A DNA stretch of 64,000 bases from NCBI RefSeq assembly GCF_014207255.1, contig NZ_JACHCZ010000001.1, positions 422,592 through 486,591 on the forward strand, in the 5' to 3' direction. Below, piece by piece: positions 45,566 to 55,322 of the stretch. Source of the stretch: Pseudomonas sp. JAI120 (GTDB lineage: Bacteria; Pseudomonadota; Gammaproteobacteria; Pseudomonadales; Pseudomonadaceae). Position 1 is the first letter of the stretch; every line of letters starts with the position of its first letter. The notes under the pieces were generated by a model. It ran no database searches and was not told the DNA's origin. It was given only the letters and a program-made list of their open reading frames with translations. Both the position numbers and the translations under genes were made by a program.

Positions 45566-48500
45566 ATGACTTCCTCTTTGAGTTTGCTACATCCACAGGG
45601 TTTCAAATACTCCACGCCAATATCACCCGATCAGCCGGAGGGCACGCCTTCCACTGGCAACCCCAGCGGCGCCACGCGTGCAATAGTCTCGGATCAATCC
45701 CTGTCACATACATCAGAGGCCCGCGCGCAGGGAAACGCGCAGAACTGGAAAAATGTGGCGCAGCACCTCACCACTGCCATGAACACCCTTGCGCAGGATG
45801 CGACGCCCCAAACCCTGCTGGCTCATTTGAGCAGTACTCAAACCGCCATTGACCCACGCTCCGCCTACCACCAGGACAGCGCGTCGGGAGGCCAGGCCTC
45901 TGTCAGTCTGGAAACCTTTCTCAAGCACCATAATTTGCCTGTGCCTGAAACCCGGCTTGATCTGGTTCACTTGGCGGACGCCGCGCACGCTCATGCATTG
46001 GAACAACCCTTGGGCAATCTCGGGGGGGCGCTATCCTGGCCCCTGCCCTTGACCTCGCAACAACGACACAAGGTGCGTGTCATTGCCGAAGCCGGGGTGA
46101 TGCGGCATAGCCGCCACTCAGAGCCAGGCCCGGTCCGGTCAGAGCTGACAAAAGGCGCGCTGGGCGCCCTGATAAAAGCCAGCTCGCTGTCGGATGCCGA
46201 ACTGCAAGACCCTGCCAAGGCCCTGGAAACCCTGCTCAAGTCCACCAAGGCCCAGGCGATGGGGCAAGCATTACAGAGCGGGCTTGAAGGGATTGCCACG
46301 CCAACCAGCATCAGCGACTACGTGTTGGCCGCCATTAACATTGGCCTCGATCGTGAATCCGTCGAGTCGCCCGCCAGGAATTCAATCGCCGGATTTGACT
46401 TGGGGCAGGAAAAATACTGGGGCATGCCACCGTCAGCCATCGTTGAGGGGCTCAGTCGCCATCTGGTGGATAAAGGCCGGGCCACGCAAGCCACAGCCAA
46501 GCTGGCCACCCACCTGTTGCTGTCACGCATAGCGCCTCAGTTCCTGGTCAAGGACATTCCCGACACGCTGGTCAACGGCAGCCAGGCCTGGGTAAATTTC
46601 TGCCTGGCGGTGGCCAAGGTCGAAGCGAGTGCGCCGGGTACCACATCACAGTTGGACTACGGTCAGGTGATGAGTGCCGCCCAAGTCTTGAATGATCCGC
46701 CGGTCCACGTCATCACAGCCTTGTTGCTGGACTGGGGCATGATCAATGGCCTTGTCGTAAAGAAGGATGATGCTGCCTACACCCCTCAGGAAGTGGAGAG
46801 CATCAGGACCGCGTTCAATCAGCAGTTGACTACCAGAATCAAGGCCTCCCAATTACTGTCTGCCGAGATTCCAAGCAGAAAAGCCATCGCCCTGGCAAAG
46901 CTCAAGGAGCATTTTGGGGAAGGTATTCCGTTTGAATTGAAGTGCCTCTCGACCGTCTCCCAAGACAAAGCCAAGCAATTGGATGGGAAACACTCAATGC
47001 TGGACATGGCGATGATGGGCATCAATGTCAACTGGAAAACAGACGATGCCCGGGTCCCCATCAATGCGATCAACGAGCAGCCCAGGCTCAACGTCAACGG
47101 CATATTTCAAGGCCAATACGAGACGGCGACCCAATCGCTGAAAGAAGGCATTCAGACCCAGGTGAAACACCTGATTTCCGAACTCCCGCTGGAAGACCGG
47201 CAAAACCTGGAATTCGGTAAAATCGATTTCTATCAATCTAACCAGTACAAAATTGGCAGGGGGCTCATAAATCCCCCCACTTTCCAGTCAAGACTCAATG
47301 AGTTGCTGGTAAGAACTGAAAGAGAGGTCGACGGAAAACCCCAGGTCTGTGTTTATGAAATCGATATAAGAAACAAACGAATCGTCAAGCGCACGAGTGA
47401 GGCGGCCATCACCCGGGGTGATTGGCGCGACGCGAATATTCTGACCAAAGTCGAAAAATTCACCCCGGAACGCCTTGATCGCCAAGGGCGTGAAGCACAC
47501 CAACCGAATACCCATTTACCGGCCCCGTCGAGTTTTACCTCCGCCCGAACCCAGTACCTTGCGGACGCGTTTCTTGAACACCTTGATATCAACGGCAAGG
47601 ACCAATGGCTGCAAGCCAATGGAACCACGACACTTGATGAACAGAAAGCAGGCGATGAGCGAGTCAGGCAGTTCTTTCTCAACTTGATTCCGTTCAGGTC
47701 GGCCTATGTCAATTTTCGCGACGGTGATTATGAGGCAGGCCTTCTGGACCTTGGCCTGGATACTCTAGCGCTGGCCACGATGGGTTACGGTGTTTCCGCA
47801 AAGGCCGCCAAGGTGCTTGTATCCGCAGCGTCCCCTACCATAAAGGCGCTCCAGACGGCACGCATCCTCGGCAGTGGTCTTATCGGCGCGCTCAACCCGC
47901 TCAGCGGGGTCAGGGGCATGGCGACGGGAACCGCCAGCCTGGTCACACGTGGAGCAAGATTCCTCAGTGACTCCGGGCAGGTGCTGATTAACAAGGTACG
48001 TGGCGCATCGGGAAGCTATGACCTGTTGAAGGCAGCCAACAAGGAATATGGTCCGACGCTGATAGGGACTTATAAAGTCGGAGAGAATAGCGTCGACGGC
48101 GTCGCCGTTCTGAAAAACGATCGTTGGTATAGCTTCGACCCTTTTCGAAACCTGCCCTATGGCCCGCCAATCGAGAACTTCTCCCCCCTGCGCGGCAGTC
48201 TGTTCGGTAGAGTCCCAGATACGTACCTGGCGAGTGCCGGAGAGAATATCTCTGCCGCGAGGACCTCCAACACACTTCCGAAATTCAACCAGGGTTATCG
48301 AAACGGTGCATTGGATGACTTGTCGGATTACTCTGGACAGCGCAGTTTCGAGGCGTTGATGGTATTAGCGGCCAAACCTGGCAGGACACCTGAAGAAATG
48401 GGGATTCTGGCCAGGGAGTTGAAGGCCAAAAGAATTGAAGAGGGCAAGTATTTCACTGCGCTGCTTACCCGCGATGTCGGGAATTCTCCCAGCGTTTCCA

Positions 48501-49111
48501 TCAATAGCTTTGCCCAGTCGGACTACCTCGGCCGTGTTGATTTGACCTCCAACGGCGATTGCGCCGGGTTATCGAATGCCATGGCGCTCGCCTTGCATCG
48601 AGGAGACGAAAAAATATTCCTCGACAATCTTCGCAAGGCCTCCACCACTGAATCGCCCTCTCCGCTGCACACCCTATTCAATCACGATTTAAAAACACTG
48701 CAGTACGCCGTAAACACAAAGGACACCTTCCACGTAAACGCCGCCCCTTCATTGATCAATCATCAGTCCATCATCGACGATCTGAGCAGGTCCACGACGT
48801 CAAAATACCTGAGAATCAGCACGGAAGATCACGCCATGCTGGCAGGCATCAGAGTCAAGGATGGCCAAAAAGAGTGGTTTTTCTTCGAGCCCAATGGCGG
48901 ACTGGTCAGGTTTGATAACGTAGAGTCTATGCGTGAAGGCATCGAGAAAATCCTCAATAGCGGCGGTGTCAGCGCGACCTTAAGGCCTAAGATTTCGCCG
49001 GGGGGCAAAAAGGGGTTCCACGTGAGCGCGTTCCATCCCGATGACATCGTCACAGACAAGGTGGACAGTTTTGCGGTTTCAATGATGGTATCCAGCCCCC
49101 TGCCGCCTTAA
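45566..49111 (+). CDS. Second large putative type III effector with degenerate YopT-like signature
   Basis: 1181 residues, paralog of the protein at 34393. Ser/Thr/Pro-rich N-terminus (1-65), shared body (HLLLSRIAPQFLVK at 316-329, NLIPFRSA at 706-713, GTYKVGENSVDGVAVLKNDRWYSFDP near 830). The C-terminal protease-like region has C999 (SNGDCAGLS) and H1089 (EDHAMLAGI), but the acidic position is E1108 (FFFEPNGG), where YopT/AvrPphB-type enzymes have Asp; the His-to-acid spacing of 19 equals that of the paralog. It ends about 70 residues after this and lacks the ADP-ribosyltransferase domain. AAAGG 8 nt before the ATG; hrp-like box upstream. May be a weakly active or inactive protease; toxin role inferred. 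Confidence 0.72.
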   Translation: MTSSLSLLHPQGFKYSTPISPDQPEGTPSTGNPSGATRAIVSDQSLSHTSEARAQGNAQNWKNVAQHLTTAMNTLAQDATPQTLLAHLSSTQTAIDPRSAYHQDSASGGQASVSLETFLKHHNLPVPETRLDLVHLADAAHAHALEQPLGNLGGALSWPLPLTSQQRHKVRVIAEAGVMRHSRHSEPGPVRSELTKGALGALIKASSLSDAELQDPAKALETLLKSTKAQAMGQALQSGLEGIATPTSISDYVLAAINIGLDRESVESPARNSIAGFDLGQEKYWGMPPSAIVEGLSRHLVDKGRATQATAKLATHLLLSRIAPQFLVKDIPDTLVNGSQAWVNFCLAVAKVEASAPGTTSQLDYGQVMSAAQVLNDPPVHVITALLLDWGMINGLVVKKDDAAYTPQEVESIRTAFNQQLTTRIKASQLLSAEIPSRKAIALAKLKEHFGEGIPFELKCLSTVSQDKAKQLDGKHSMLDMAMMGINVNWKTDDARVPINAINEQPRLNVNGIFQGQYETATQSLKEGIQTQVKHLISELPLEDRQNLEFGKIDFYQSNQYKIGRGLINPPTFQSRLNELLVRTEREVDGKPQVCVYEIDIRNKRIVKRTSEAAITRGDWRDANILTKVEKFTPERLDRQGREAHQPNTHLPAPSSFTSARTQYLADAFLEHLDINGKDQWLQANGTTTLDEQKAGDERVRQFFLNLIPFRSAYVNFRDGDYEAGLLDLGLDTLALATMGYGVSAKAAKVLVSAASPTIKALQTARILGSGLIGALNPLSGVRGMATGTASLVTRGARFLSDSGQVLINKVRGASGSYDLLKAANKEYGPTLIGTYKVGENSVDGVAVLKNDRWYSFDPFRNLPYGPPIENFSPLRGSLFGRVPDTYLASAGENISAARTSNTLPKFNQGYRNGALDDLSDYSGQRSFEALMVLAAKPGRTPEEMGILARELKAKRIEEGKYFTALLTRDVGNSPSVSINSFAQSDYLGRVDLTSNGDCAGLSNAMALALHRGDEKIFLDNLRKASTTESPSPLHTLFNHDLKTLQYAVNTKDTFHVNAAPSLINHQSIIDDLSRSTTSKYLRISTEDHAMLAGIRVKDGQKEWFFFEPNGGLVRFDNVESMREGIEKILNSGGVSATLRPKISPGGKKGFHVSAFHPDDIVTDKVDSFAVSMMVSSPLPP

Positions 49112-49124
49112 GGCATGGCATTGA

Positions 49125-49148
49125 TCCTGGCCCCCGGCAGGGCCAGGA
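49125..49148 (+). terminator. Hairpin after the second effector gene
   Basis: TCCTGGCCC (49125-49133) and GGGCCAGGA (49140-49148) form a perfect 9-bp stem with a 6-nt loop, 13 bp after the effector stop. No T tract follows, so it may stabilise the 3' end or assist termination. Confidence 0.45.
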
Positions 49149-49364
49149 GCTTCTGAACGAAGCCGCTTGCCCGGCAATGTGTTGAACGGCGCACAGGACG
49201 GAGCCACTGATGGCCCGCGGCCTCTGGTGAGTAACGCGACTTTTTCTTGCATTCCCGTCACAATGCCCCCGCCAACGGAACTTGCCGAGATTGACGCGAC
49301 TCATTAGAGAATGGTCTTTCAACCGCTAAAGACCTGCACCTCCATTTTTTCGGGAACCCTCATT

Positions 49365-49730
49365 ATGTCCGCAGTCTCCTCCACCCTCCTTGTCGTCGAA
49401 GACGATGCCATCGTGCGTATGCTGATCGTTGATGTGCTCGAAGAGTTGGAGTTCCTGGTGCTTGAAGCTGCCGATGCGCAAGAAGCCTTGAAGATTGTTG
49501 AAGACACCGCGCAGATCATCGACCTGATGATGACCGACGTCGGCCTGCCGGACATGGACGGCAAGCAACTGGCAGCCAAGGTGCGTGAATTGCGCCCCAC
49601 CCTGCCTATCCTGTTTGCCAGCGGCTATGCCGAGAACATCGATGTGCCCGCCGGGATGCAGGTGATCGCCAAGCCGTTCTCCATCGATCAATTGCGCGAC
49701 AAAGTCAAATCGATGCTGCCTGCCGCCTGA
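49365..49730 (+). CDS. Single-domain response regulator
   Basis: 121-residue receiver only. Acidic pair in LLVVEDDAIV, Asp in LMMTDVGLPDMDGKQ, SGYAE, and Lys in IAKPFS. GGGAA lies 8 nt before ATG 49365. Closest in style to the C-terminal receivers of hybrid kinases such as that at 32407 (both have SDVGLP/TDVGLP and GYAE). Monocistronic with a hairpin after it; partner kinase not encoded beside it, though the phosphorelay island is near. Confidence 0.87.
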   Translation: MSAVSSTLLVVEDDAIVRMLIVDVLEELEFLVLEAADAQEALKIVEDTAQIIDLMMTDVGLPDMDGKQLAAKVRELRPTLPILFASGYAENIDVPAGMQVIAKPFSIDQLRDKVKSMLPAA

Positions 49731-49747
49731 CCCCTCTTTTACACAGT

Positions 49748-49766
49748 GCCGCCCGGCAAGGGCGGC
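49748..49766 (+). terminator. Hairpin after the response regulator
   Basis: GCCGCCC and GGGCGGC form a perfect 7-bp stem with loop GGCAA, 17 bp past the stop, followed by a short T-containing stretch (TATTTG). Likely a weak intrinsic terminator. Confidence 0.5.
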
Positions 49767-49926
49767 TATTTGTGCGTCTTTATCCACATGTTCAAGCCGC
49801 CGTACAGATCGGCATTGATGAGTTCACTTTATTCGCAGGGATTAACGTGACGTCAGGGAAATAAAACAGGAAACTCATCGCCTTTATTCCCCGGCAGTCA
49901 AACGAACTTTGGAAGGACGCAACAAC

Positions 49927-51327
49927 ATGATTGGAAAACCGACGCGCCTGCTGTTGGCGAGCCTCTCGATACTCATGAGTACCGGCGCCTGGGCCGAATT
50001 TACCGCCACCCCCAGCGAAGCCCGGGCCATCGCCAAGGAAGCCTACCTGTATGGCTACCCGGTGGTGGAGATGTACAAGACGCTTTACACCCAGGCCGTT
50101 GATAAGGGCGGTACCAACTTCAAGGCGCCGTTCAACCATATCGGCAATACCGCCCAAGTGATCACCCCCAAGGACACCGCGTTCGTGACGCCGAACTCGG
50201 ACACGCCCTACTCGTTCGTGTGGATGGACCTGCGCAGCGAGCCGCTGGTGCTGACGCTGCCCAAGATCGAAGACGACCGTTATTACTCGGTGCAATTGAT
50301 CGACCTCTACACGCAGAACATCGCCTATCTGGGCACCCGCAGCACCGGCAACAACGGCGGCCACTACATGATCGCCGGCCCGGATTGGAAAGGTCAGCAG
50401 CCGGTGAACGTGGACCGCGTGGTCTACAGCGAAAGCAACATCGCCTACGCCCTCTACCGTACGCAGTTGTTCGACGAGAAGGACCTGAACAAGGTCAAGC
50501 AGATCCAGAACGGCTACAAAGTCCAGTCTTTGAGCAATTACGTGAAGCAAGCTGCGCCGGCCAAGGCGCCGAAGGTCCCATGGCCCAAGCCCATGGCGAC
50601 CATGACCGAAGGCCCGCAACTGTTTCGCTACCTGAACTTCATGCTGGCCTTCGCCGCACCCCAGGACAGCGAGAAAGACCTGCTGGCGCGCTTCGCCAAG
50701 ATTGGTATCGCCCCGGGCGCACCCTTTAAGGTCAAGGAGTTGACCGCTGAACAGCGCAAGGCCCTGGAAGACGGTATCTCCGATGCACGCGCCGAGTTTG
50801 CCGCGTTCAAAAAGGACAAGGTCGACACGCATCAGGTCGCCAGTGGCGATTTGTACGGCAGCCGCGACCACCTGAACAACAACTACCTGTACCGCTACGC
50901 CGGTGCGGACATGGGGCTTTTCGGTAACTCCGGCGATGAGGTCGCGTACCTGAGCTATATCCTCGACAGCGAGGGCAAGCCCGCCAACGGCGCACGCCAC
51001 AGCTACACCGTGCACTTCGCCAAGGACCAGTTGCCACCAGCCGATGCCTTCTGGTCGCTGACCATGTACGACGCCAAGACCAAGCTGCTGGTGCCCAACC
51101 ACAAGAAGCGCTACCTGATCAATTCGCACATGCTGTCCGGCCTCAAGCGGGACGCCGATGGCGGCCTGACCTTGGCCCTTCAGCACCACGAGCCGCCGAA
51201 GGCCGAGCAGAGCAACTGGTTGCCGGCCCCACCCGGTCCGTTCTACGCAATCCTGCGGATTTACCTGCCCAAGCCTGAGGTGGGTAACGGCCAGTGGAAG
51301 CTGCCGCCGTTGACGCCGCTTAAGTAA
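49927..51327 (+). CDS. Exported DUF1254/DUF1214 protein
   Basis: 466 residues. Signal peptide (about 1-24, ending GAWA) directs it to the periplasm. The N-terminal half is DUF1254 (AYLYGYPVVEMYKTL, NSDTPYSFVWMDLRSEP) and the C-terminal half DUF1214 (FWSLTMYDAKTKLLVPN, NWLPAPPGPFYAILRIYLP). AAGGA about 9 nt before ATG 49927. The family is widespread and uncharacterised biochemically. Monocistronic; no functional clue from neighbours. Confidence 0.9.
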   Translation: MIGKPTRLLLASLSILMSTGAWAEFTATPSEARAIAKEAYLYGYPVVEMYKTLYTQAVDKGGTNFKAPFNHIGNTAQVITPKDTAFVTPNSDTPYSFVWMDLRSEPLVLTLPKIEDDRYYSVQLIDLYTQNIAYLGTRSTGNNGGHYMIAGPDWKGQQPVNVDRVVYSESNIAYALYRTQLFDEKDLNKVKQIQNGYKVQSLSNYVKQAAPAKAPKVPWPKPMATMTEGPQLFRYLNFMLAFAAPQDSEKDLLARFAKIGIAPGAPFKVKELTAEQRKALEDGISDARAEFAAFKKDKVDTHQVASGDLYGSRDHLNNNYLYRYAGADMGLFGNSGDEVAYLSYILDSEGKPANGARHSYTVHFAKDQLPPADAFWSLTMYDAKTKLLVPNHKKRYLINSHMLSGLKRDADGGLTLALQHHEPPKAEQSNWLPAPPGPFYAILRIYLPKPEVGNGQWKLPPLTPLK

Positions 51328-51458
51328 CACCACGTGCCCGGTCGCGACCGCGTCAGGCCGGGCCATTCCTGCTGTAAGCGCCAACCCGTACTACCGCTGG
51401 TTTATCAACTTGTAAAACGGGTAATGTGCGTGCGATTGTCTACGGAGTTGCACTGCAC

Positions 51459-53006
51459 ATGACTTGCTGGAATGTCCTTGGCCTGGCGCCCGATGCCGAT
51501 AGCCGCACGATCAAGCGCCAATACGCCGCCCTGCTGAAGAAAACCCGACCGGATGATGACCCCGAGGGTTTCCAGCGCCTGCGCGAAGCCTATGAGGCCG
51601 CGCTGGCGTGGAGCCAGGGGCAGCAGGAAGCTGACGAAGTGGTCATCGACATCCAGGGCGACAGCCTTGCCGACCATTACCAGGCAGCCATGGCCCATGG
51701 CAATGCGCTGCACTTTGAAATCCAGTTGTTGCTGCGCGACATCGAGGGGCATCTCAACCCCGAAGACACCCGCTGGGCGTTTGAAACCTTCAACTGGCTG
51801 ACGGCCTGGCAGCGCCTGGAGCTGCCCGGCGAGCTGATCGAAAGACTCGAGCGCAAGCACCGCAGCGCGTTGCAGCAACCCTTGCGCCAGGCCCTGGAGC
51901 AAAAGGACGAGGCCGCTTTCCTGGCTGCCTATGCCGCACGTTCCGAACATCCCTGGGTGAACAATCATCCCCATGCCGAGTGGTTCAACCAATGGCTGGC
52001 CCGCCTGCTTGCACAGAGTCACTACTGGTCGAGCGCAGTGTTCGACGCGGTGTGCGCCGGCCAGCACTGGCATGGCGGCGCCGGTCATGACTGCCCGGCG
52101 GGGGATTGGACGCGGCTGTTGCAACGCCAGCAAGGCCCGATTTTCCTCGCCCACCAATACGCGCTGGCCGCCGAACCGCCCAACAGCCCGCAGCAACGCG
52201 CCGCGCGGCTGCTGTTGGCGCCCATGAGCCTGGGCCAGCGCCGCGCCTTTGCCCAGCGCTTCAACGACAGCGACTGGGAAGCGTGCCAACGCCTCAGCGC
52301 AACCCTCTACGCTGACCATGTCGCGTTGGTCGAAGCCATGCCCGGTGGCAGCGTTTATTTCTGGCAAGGCTGGGACTCGGCCCTGGACACCTGGCCCTGG
52401 ATCGTTGCGCTGGTGCTCAGTTGCGTGGCGGGGACCCTGGTGAATGCCGAGACCTTGGCCGGTAACCTGCTGCCCACGGTGGGCAAAGGACTGCTGTGGT
52501 CACTGGTGGCGGTGGTTGGTGCCGGACTGGCCTGGCATATCTGGCGCCCGCTGGCGCACCAATACCGCGTGCAGGACGAACACCTCAGCCAACGCCTGCC
52601 ACGGGGCTTAAGCCCAACACATTTGCCGCTGTTGCCGCTGCGCGACCTGCTGCCCGGCATGGTGTTGGTGGCGCTTCTGAGCTACCTGTTCAACCCACTC
52701 GCCGGCCTCACGCTGGTGGCCGTGCTGGCTATCATCGGCCTGGTCAAACGCCCTTTTACGAACAGGCATACACCCTGGACCGCCGAACAGCCGCGATGGG
52801 CAAAGGTGACCAGGGTATTTTGCGTGGTTGTTGTTATCAGCGTTTTCGCCGGGTTGAAGCTGTATGACAACCAGTACCGGGTCACCCGCAACCAGGGCCT
52901 GCAACAGTGGACCGAACGCCTGTGCAGCCGCATGCCGCGTAGCGCAGAACACTGCCAGGCCCCCGCGACCCAGGCACAGTGGTATGGCCAGGAGGCCGGA
53001 CGATGA
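51459..53006 (+). CDS. Membrane protein with degenerate N-terminal J domain
   Basis: 515 residues. Residues 3-45 match a J domain (CWNVLGLAPDADSRTIKRQY ... FQRLREAYEAAL), but the Hsp70-activating HPD is RPD (R30-P31-D32). A long helical region (about 60-300) leads to four or five membrane helices (about 318-465) and a short C-terminal soluble part with two cysteines. ATG 51459 chosen from the domain start; GGAG lies a little far upstream. Its stop overlaps the start of the next gene by ATGA, so the two products probably work together at the inner membrane. Function unknown. Confidence 0.78.
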   Translation: MTCWNVLGLAPDADSRTIKRQYAALLKKTRPDDDPEGFQRLREAYEAALAWSQGQQEADEVVIDIQGDSLADHYQAAMAHGNALHFEIQLLLRDIEGHLNPEDTRWAFETFNWLTAWQRLELPGELIERLERKHRSALQQPLRQALEQKDEAAFLAAYAARSEHPWVNNHPHAEWFNQWLARLLAQSHYWSSAVFDAVCAGQHWHGGAGHDCPAGDWTRLLQRQQGPIFLAHQYALAAEPPNSPQQRAARLLLAPMSLGQRRAFAQRFNDSDWEACQRLSATLYADHVALVEAMPGGSVYFWQGWDSALDTWPWIVALVLSCVAGTLVNAETLAGNLLPTVGKGLLWSLVAVVGAGLAWHIWRPLAHQYRVQDEHLSQRLPRGLSPTHLPLLPLRDLLPGMVLVALLSYLFNPLAGLTLVAVLAIIGLVKRPFTNRHTPWTAEQPRWAKVTRVFCVVVVISVFAGLKLYDNQYRVTRNQGLQQWTERLCSRMPRSAEHCQAPATQAQWYGQEAGR

Positions 53007-54019
53007 ATTCCAATTGGTTTATTGCCTTGGGTATTGCACTGGTCATGGGGCTCTTCGGCCTTGCATCTGCGGGCAAGCAAGTGCACCTGGTCGAGTTGTG
53101 GTGGAACCAGCGCGACGGCCCCCAAACCGCAACCGCCAGCGCCCTGGCGCCGATCATTGATTGCGTCAACCGAGTCGACCGAGACACTCGGCTTACGTAC
53201 TACCGGCTCATCACCCCTGAACGCAACGAGCGACAGCCAGACCTGCCGGCCGTCGCCTACCCCAATAATCGCGACGAGTTCGGCGACACCACCGAGCCCC
53301 GGGCGCGGCTGATCCAAAAGGACATCTGCGGCCCCAGGATCAGCCTAAAACTTGAACATCAACAGCCCGGCAGCCGCTTGGTCGGGGTGACCGACCGTTT
53401 CGTGGCGAGCCTGGATATCTTTACGCCCATCGCCACGGATAACGCACCATCGAATCCGACCACCCAGTCGGCGGCCTATAAACGGCTTTTCAACGAAAAC
53501 ATGGAGGCATTGCTCAGGAAAGAGCTGATCAGCAAGGGCACCGACTACACCTCGATATCCGCCGAGCTGCGCCGTTCCCTGGACCGTGAAGAACAGCGCC
53601 TGCGCCCGGCACAGCTGGCCTTGCTGGAGGCGCGTTTCGGTCAGGACCTGCATTGGCATGTGCTCAATTACATGATCGTGGCGCGTCAGGCGGTCAACCA
53701 GATCGACCAGGGTGTACGCAACGCCAGCCTGACGCCGCAGGCCCTGGCGGCACTGACCAACAGCGTGCAGCAGGCCGGCGATGGCAGTGAGGCGTTCCTG
53801 AACAGCCTTCCGCGTAAAGACCGTAATGGTGACGCCGCTTACCTCTGGTACAGCGTGAAGCCCAATGTCGACGCGTACCTTGAGGCACTGCAAACGCTGC
53901 ACAAGGATTGGCTGGCGCATGCTGCGCCACAGCAACTGAGTGATGACTACTACCTCATCACCCGTCGCTACGACGCCCTGCTCAGCTACTACAACAAACC
54001 CGCCAGGAATGCGTTCTAG
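53003..54019 (+). CDS. Membrane-anchored hypothetical partner of the J-domain protein
   Basis: 338 residues. One N-terminal hydrophobic segment (about 5-24, either signal peptide or anchor), then a hydrophilic, mostly helical domain with no recognised family. Two cysteines (IIDCVNR and KDICGPR) may pair if periplasmic. Translationally coupled to the degenerate J-domain gene by ATGA. Ends 3 bp from the convergent lipoprotein gene. No function can be assigned. Confidence 0.72.
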   Translation: MNSNWFIALGIALVMGLFGLASAGKQVHLVELWWNQRDGPQTATASALAPIIDCVNRVDRDTRLTYYRLITPERNERQPDLPAVAYPNNRDEFGDTTEPRARLIQKDICGPRISLKLEHQQPGSRLVGVTDRFVASLDIFTPIATDNAPSNPTTQSAAYKRLFNENMEALLRKELISKGTDYTSISAELRRSLDREEQRLRPAQLALLEARFGQDLHWHVLNYMIVARQAVNQIDQGVRNASLTPQALAALTNSVQQAGDGSEAFLNSLPRKDRNGDAAYLWYSVKPNVDAYLEALQTLHKDWLAHAAPQQLSDDYYLITRRYDALLSYYNKPARNAF

Positions 54020-54022
54020 TCC

Positions 54023-54694
54023 CTAGTGTTTTTTCAGTTTCACATACGACTGATGCAGGTCCGACGCCCAGCCATCGATCACGCCTTTCACGTCATCGGC
54101 CTTCATCACCTGCGAGTCGTTGGACAGCGGCTTGCCCGTGCCCTTGCGCACCACTTGGGCGAGCACCTTGCCACTGGCACCATCGAGGAACTGCGCCTCG
54201 GTGCCGAGGGTAGTTTCCTGGTCGCGGATGCCGGTGCCGGTACTCACCGCCGCCGCCACCAGGGCCACAGGCACGAATTCATAGGGTTTGAGGCCTTCGG
54301 TCTTGCTGCTGACGGCAGTGATCGCCGCGCGCACCACCATCACACCGGGGCCAGGGCCGTTGGCCAGGGGCAGTGACTTGCCCAGCTCACGCTTGAGTGC
54401 CTGGTTGAAGTAAGTGTTGATGCCATTGAGGGTGCTGTCTGGGATTTTCGCGGTGGCCTGGGGCTTGGGGTAGAACTGCGTCGGTTCGATGTACACCGCG
54501 GTGTAGCGGCTCAGGTCCAGTTTGGGGTCGACCCAGCGCATCACCTCGGCCCCCGACGGCGACTTGGCTTCCTTGAGTTGGCTGTAGTCGGAAAGAAAAC
54601 CCGAGTACTCGTCCGGTTGGGTGACCTTGCTGGCGCAGCCAGCCATAGCAATTGACGCGACGCACAGCGTACTGATCATTAGCCTTAGTTTCAT
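54023..54694 (-). CDS. DUF3313 lipoprotein
   Basis: 223 residues with a lipoprotein signal peptide; lipobox AMAGC places the lipidated Cys at about 19, and the residues after it (ASK) suggest outer-membrane sorting rather than inner-membrane retention. The mature domain matches DUF3313 (RYTAVYIEPTQFYP, GVMVVRAAITAV, LGTEAQFLDGASGKVLAQ). AAGGAG precedes the ATG. Monocistronic. Function unknown in the family. Confidence 0.87.
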   Translation of the reverse strand: MKLRLMISTLCVASIAMAGCASKVTQPDEYSGFLSDYSQLKEAKSPSGAEVMRWVDPKLDLSRYTAVYIEPTQFYPKPQATAKIPDSTLNGINTYFNQALKRELGKSLPLANGPGPGVMVVRAAITAVSSKTEGLKPYEFVPVALVAAAVSTGTGIRDQETTLGTEAQFLDGASGKVLAQVVRKGTGKPLSNDSQVMKADDVKGVIDGWASDLHQSYVKLKKH

Positions 54695-54827
54695 TATTGA
54701 ACTCCTTGGCGATCATCATTGAGGCATTGAGCTGTAGGTATAGCCAATCCTGGGCAAAAAATGCTTATTTGTACCCAATGTTTGACACACCCGCAGCCCG
54801 CATCAACGCTGTACGAAGCGGTCGCCC

Positions 54828-55322
54828 TCAGCCGCGTTCGCGCGGGATCAAGCTCTGCAACTGCGTGGCCAGGAAGTTGGCGTCGAAGCCAAAGGTGTCA
54901 GGGTCTTTCAAACCGTTGGTTTTTTTCCACAACCAGTCGTTTTTTTCGGCCGGCAGTACCAGCGATACGCTGCCGTGACGGGCGGCGGTCAAGCCCATCA
55001 CCGACACCGAGATCAAGCCGCCGACGCCCATGACCTCGGGCACGAACTCCACGGTTTTACCGGTAATGTGCACCAGCAGTTTTTCGGTCTTGAAGGTCGA
55101 CGTCTCCACCGGCATGCTCGGCCCGCTGGCGACATAGGCTTCACGGTGCACCTCCAGCAAGCCTACGGTTTTGACCGGCTCAAGCCATTGCTCGATCTGC
55201 CCGAACAACTCGCCGAGCTTTTGTGCCCAGCGGGCCGACTGCACATCGAACTGCTGCTTCTTGTGCGCTTCGCTATCGGCGTAATGACGAAGCATCTCGC
55301 CCAGTTGCTGTACATCGTCCAT
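54828..55322 (-). CDS. Hypothetical protein (164 aa)
   Basis: Cytosolic-looking protein without signal peptide. An N-terminal helical half (MDDVQQLGEMLRHYADSEAHK) precedes a beta-rich middle (KLLVHITGKTVEFVPEV, GSVSLVLPAEKNDWLWKK). ATG 55322 has AAGGAAA 8 nt upstream. No family recognised with certainty. Divergent from the orphan ccoN gene across about 195 bp, and monocistronic. Confidence 0.7.
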   Translation of the reverse strand: MDDVQQLGEMLRHYADSEAHKKQQFDVQSARWAQKLGELFGQIEQWLEPVKTVGLLEVHREAYVASGPSMPVETSTFKTEKLLVHITGKTVEFVPEVMGVGGLISVSVMGLTAARHGSVSLVLPAEKNDWLWKKTNGLKDPDTFGFDANFLATQLQSLIPRERG

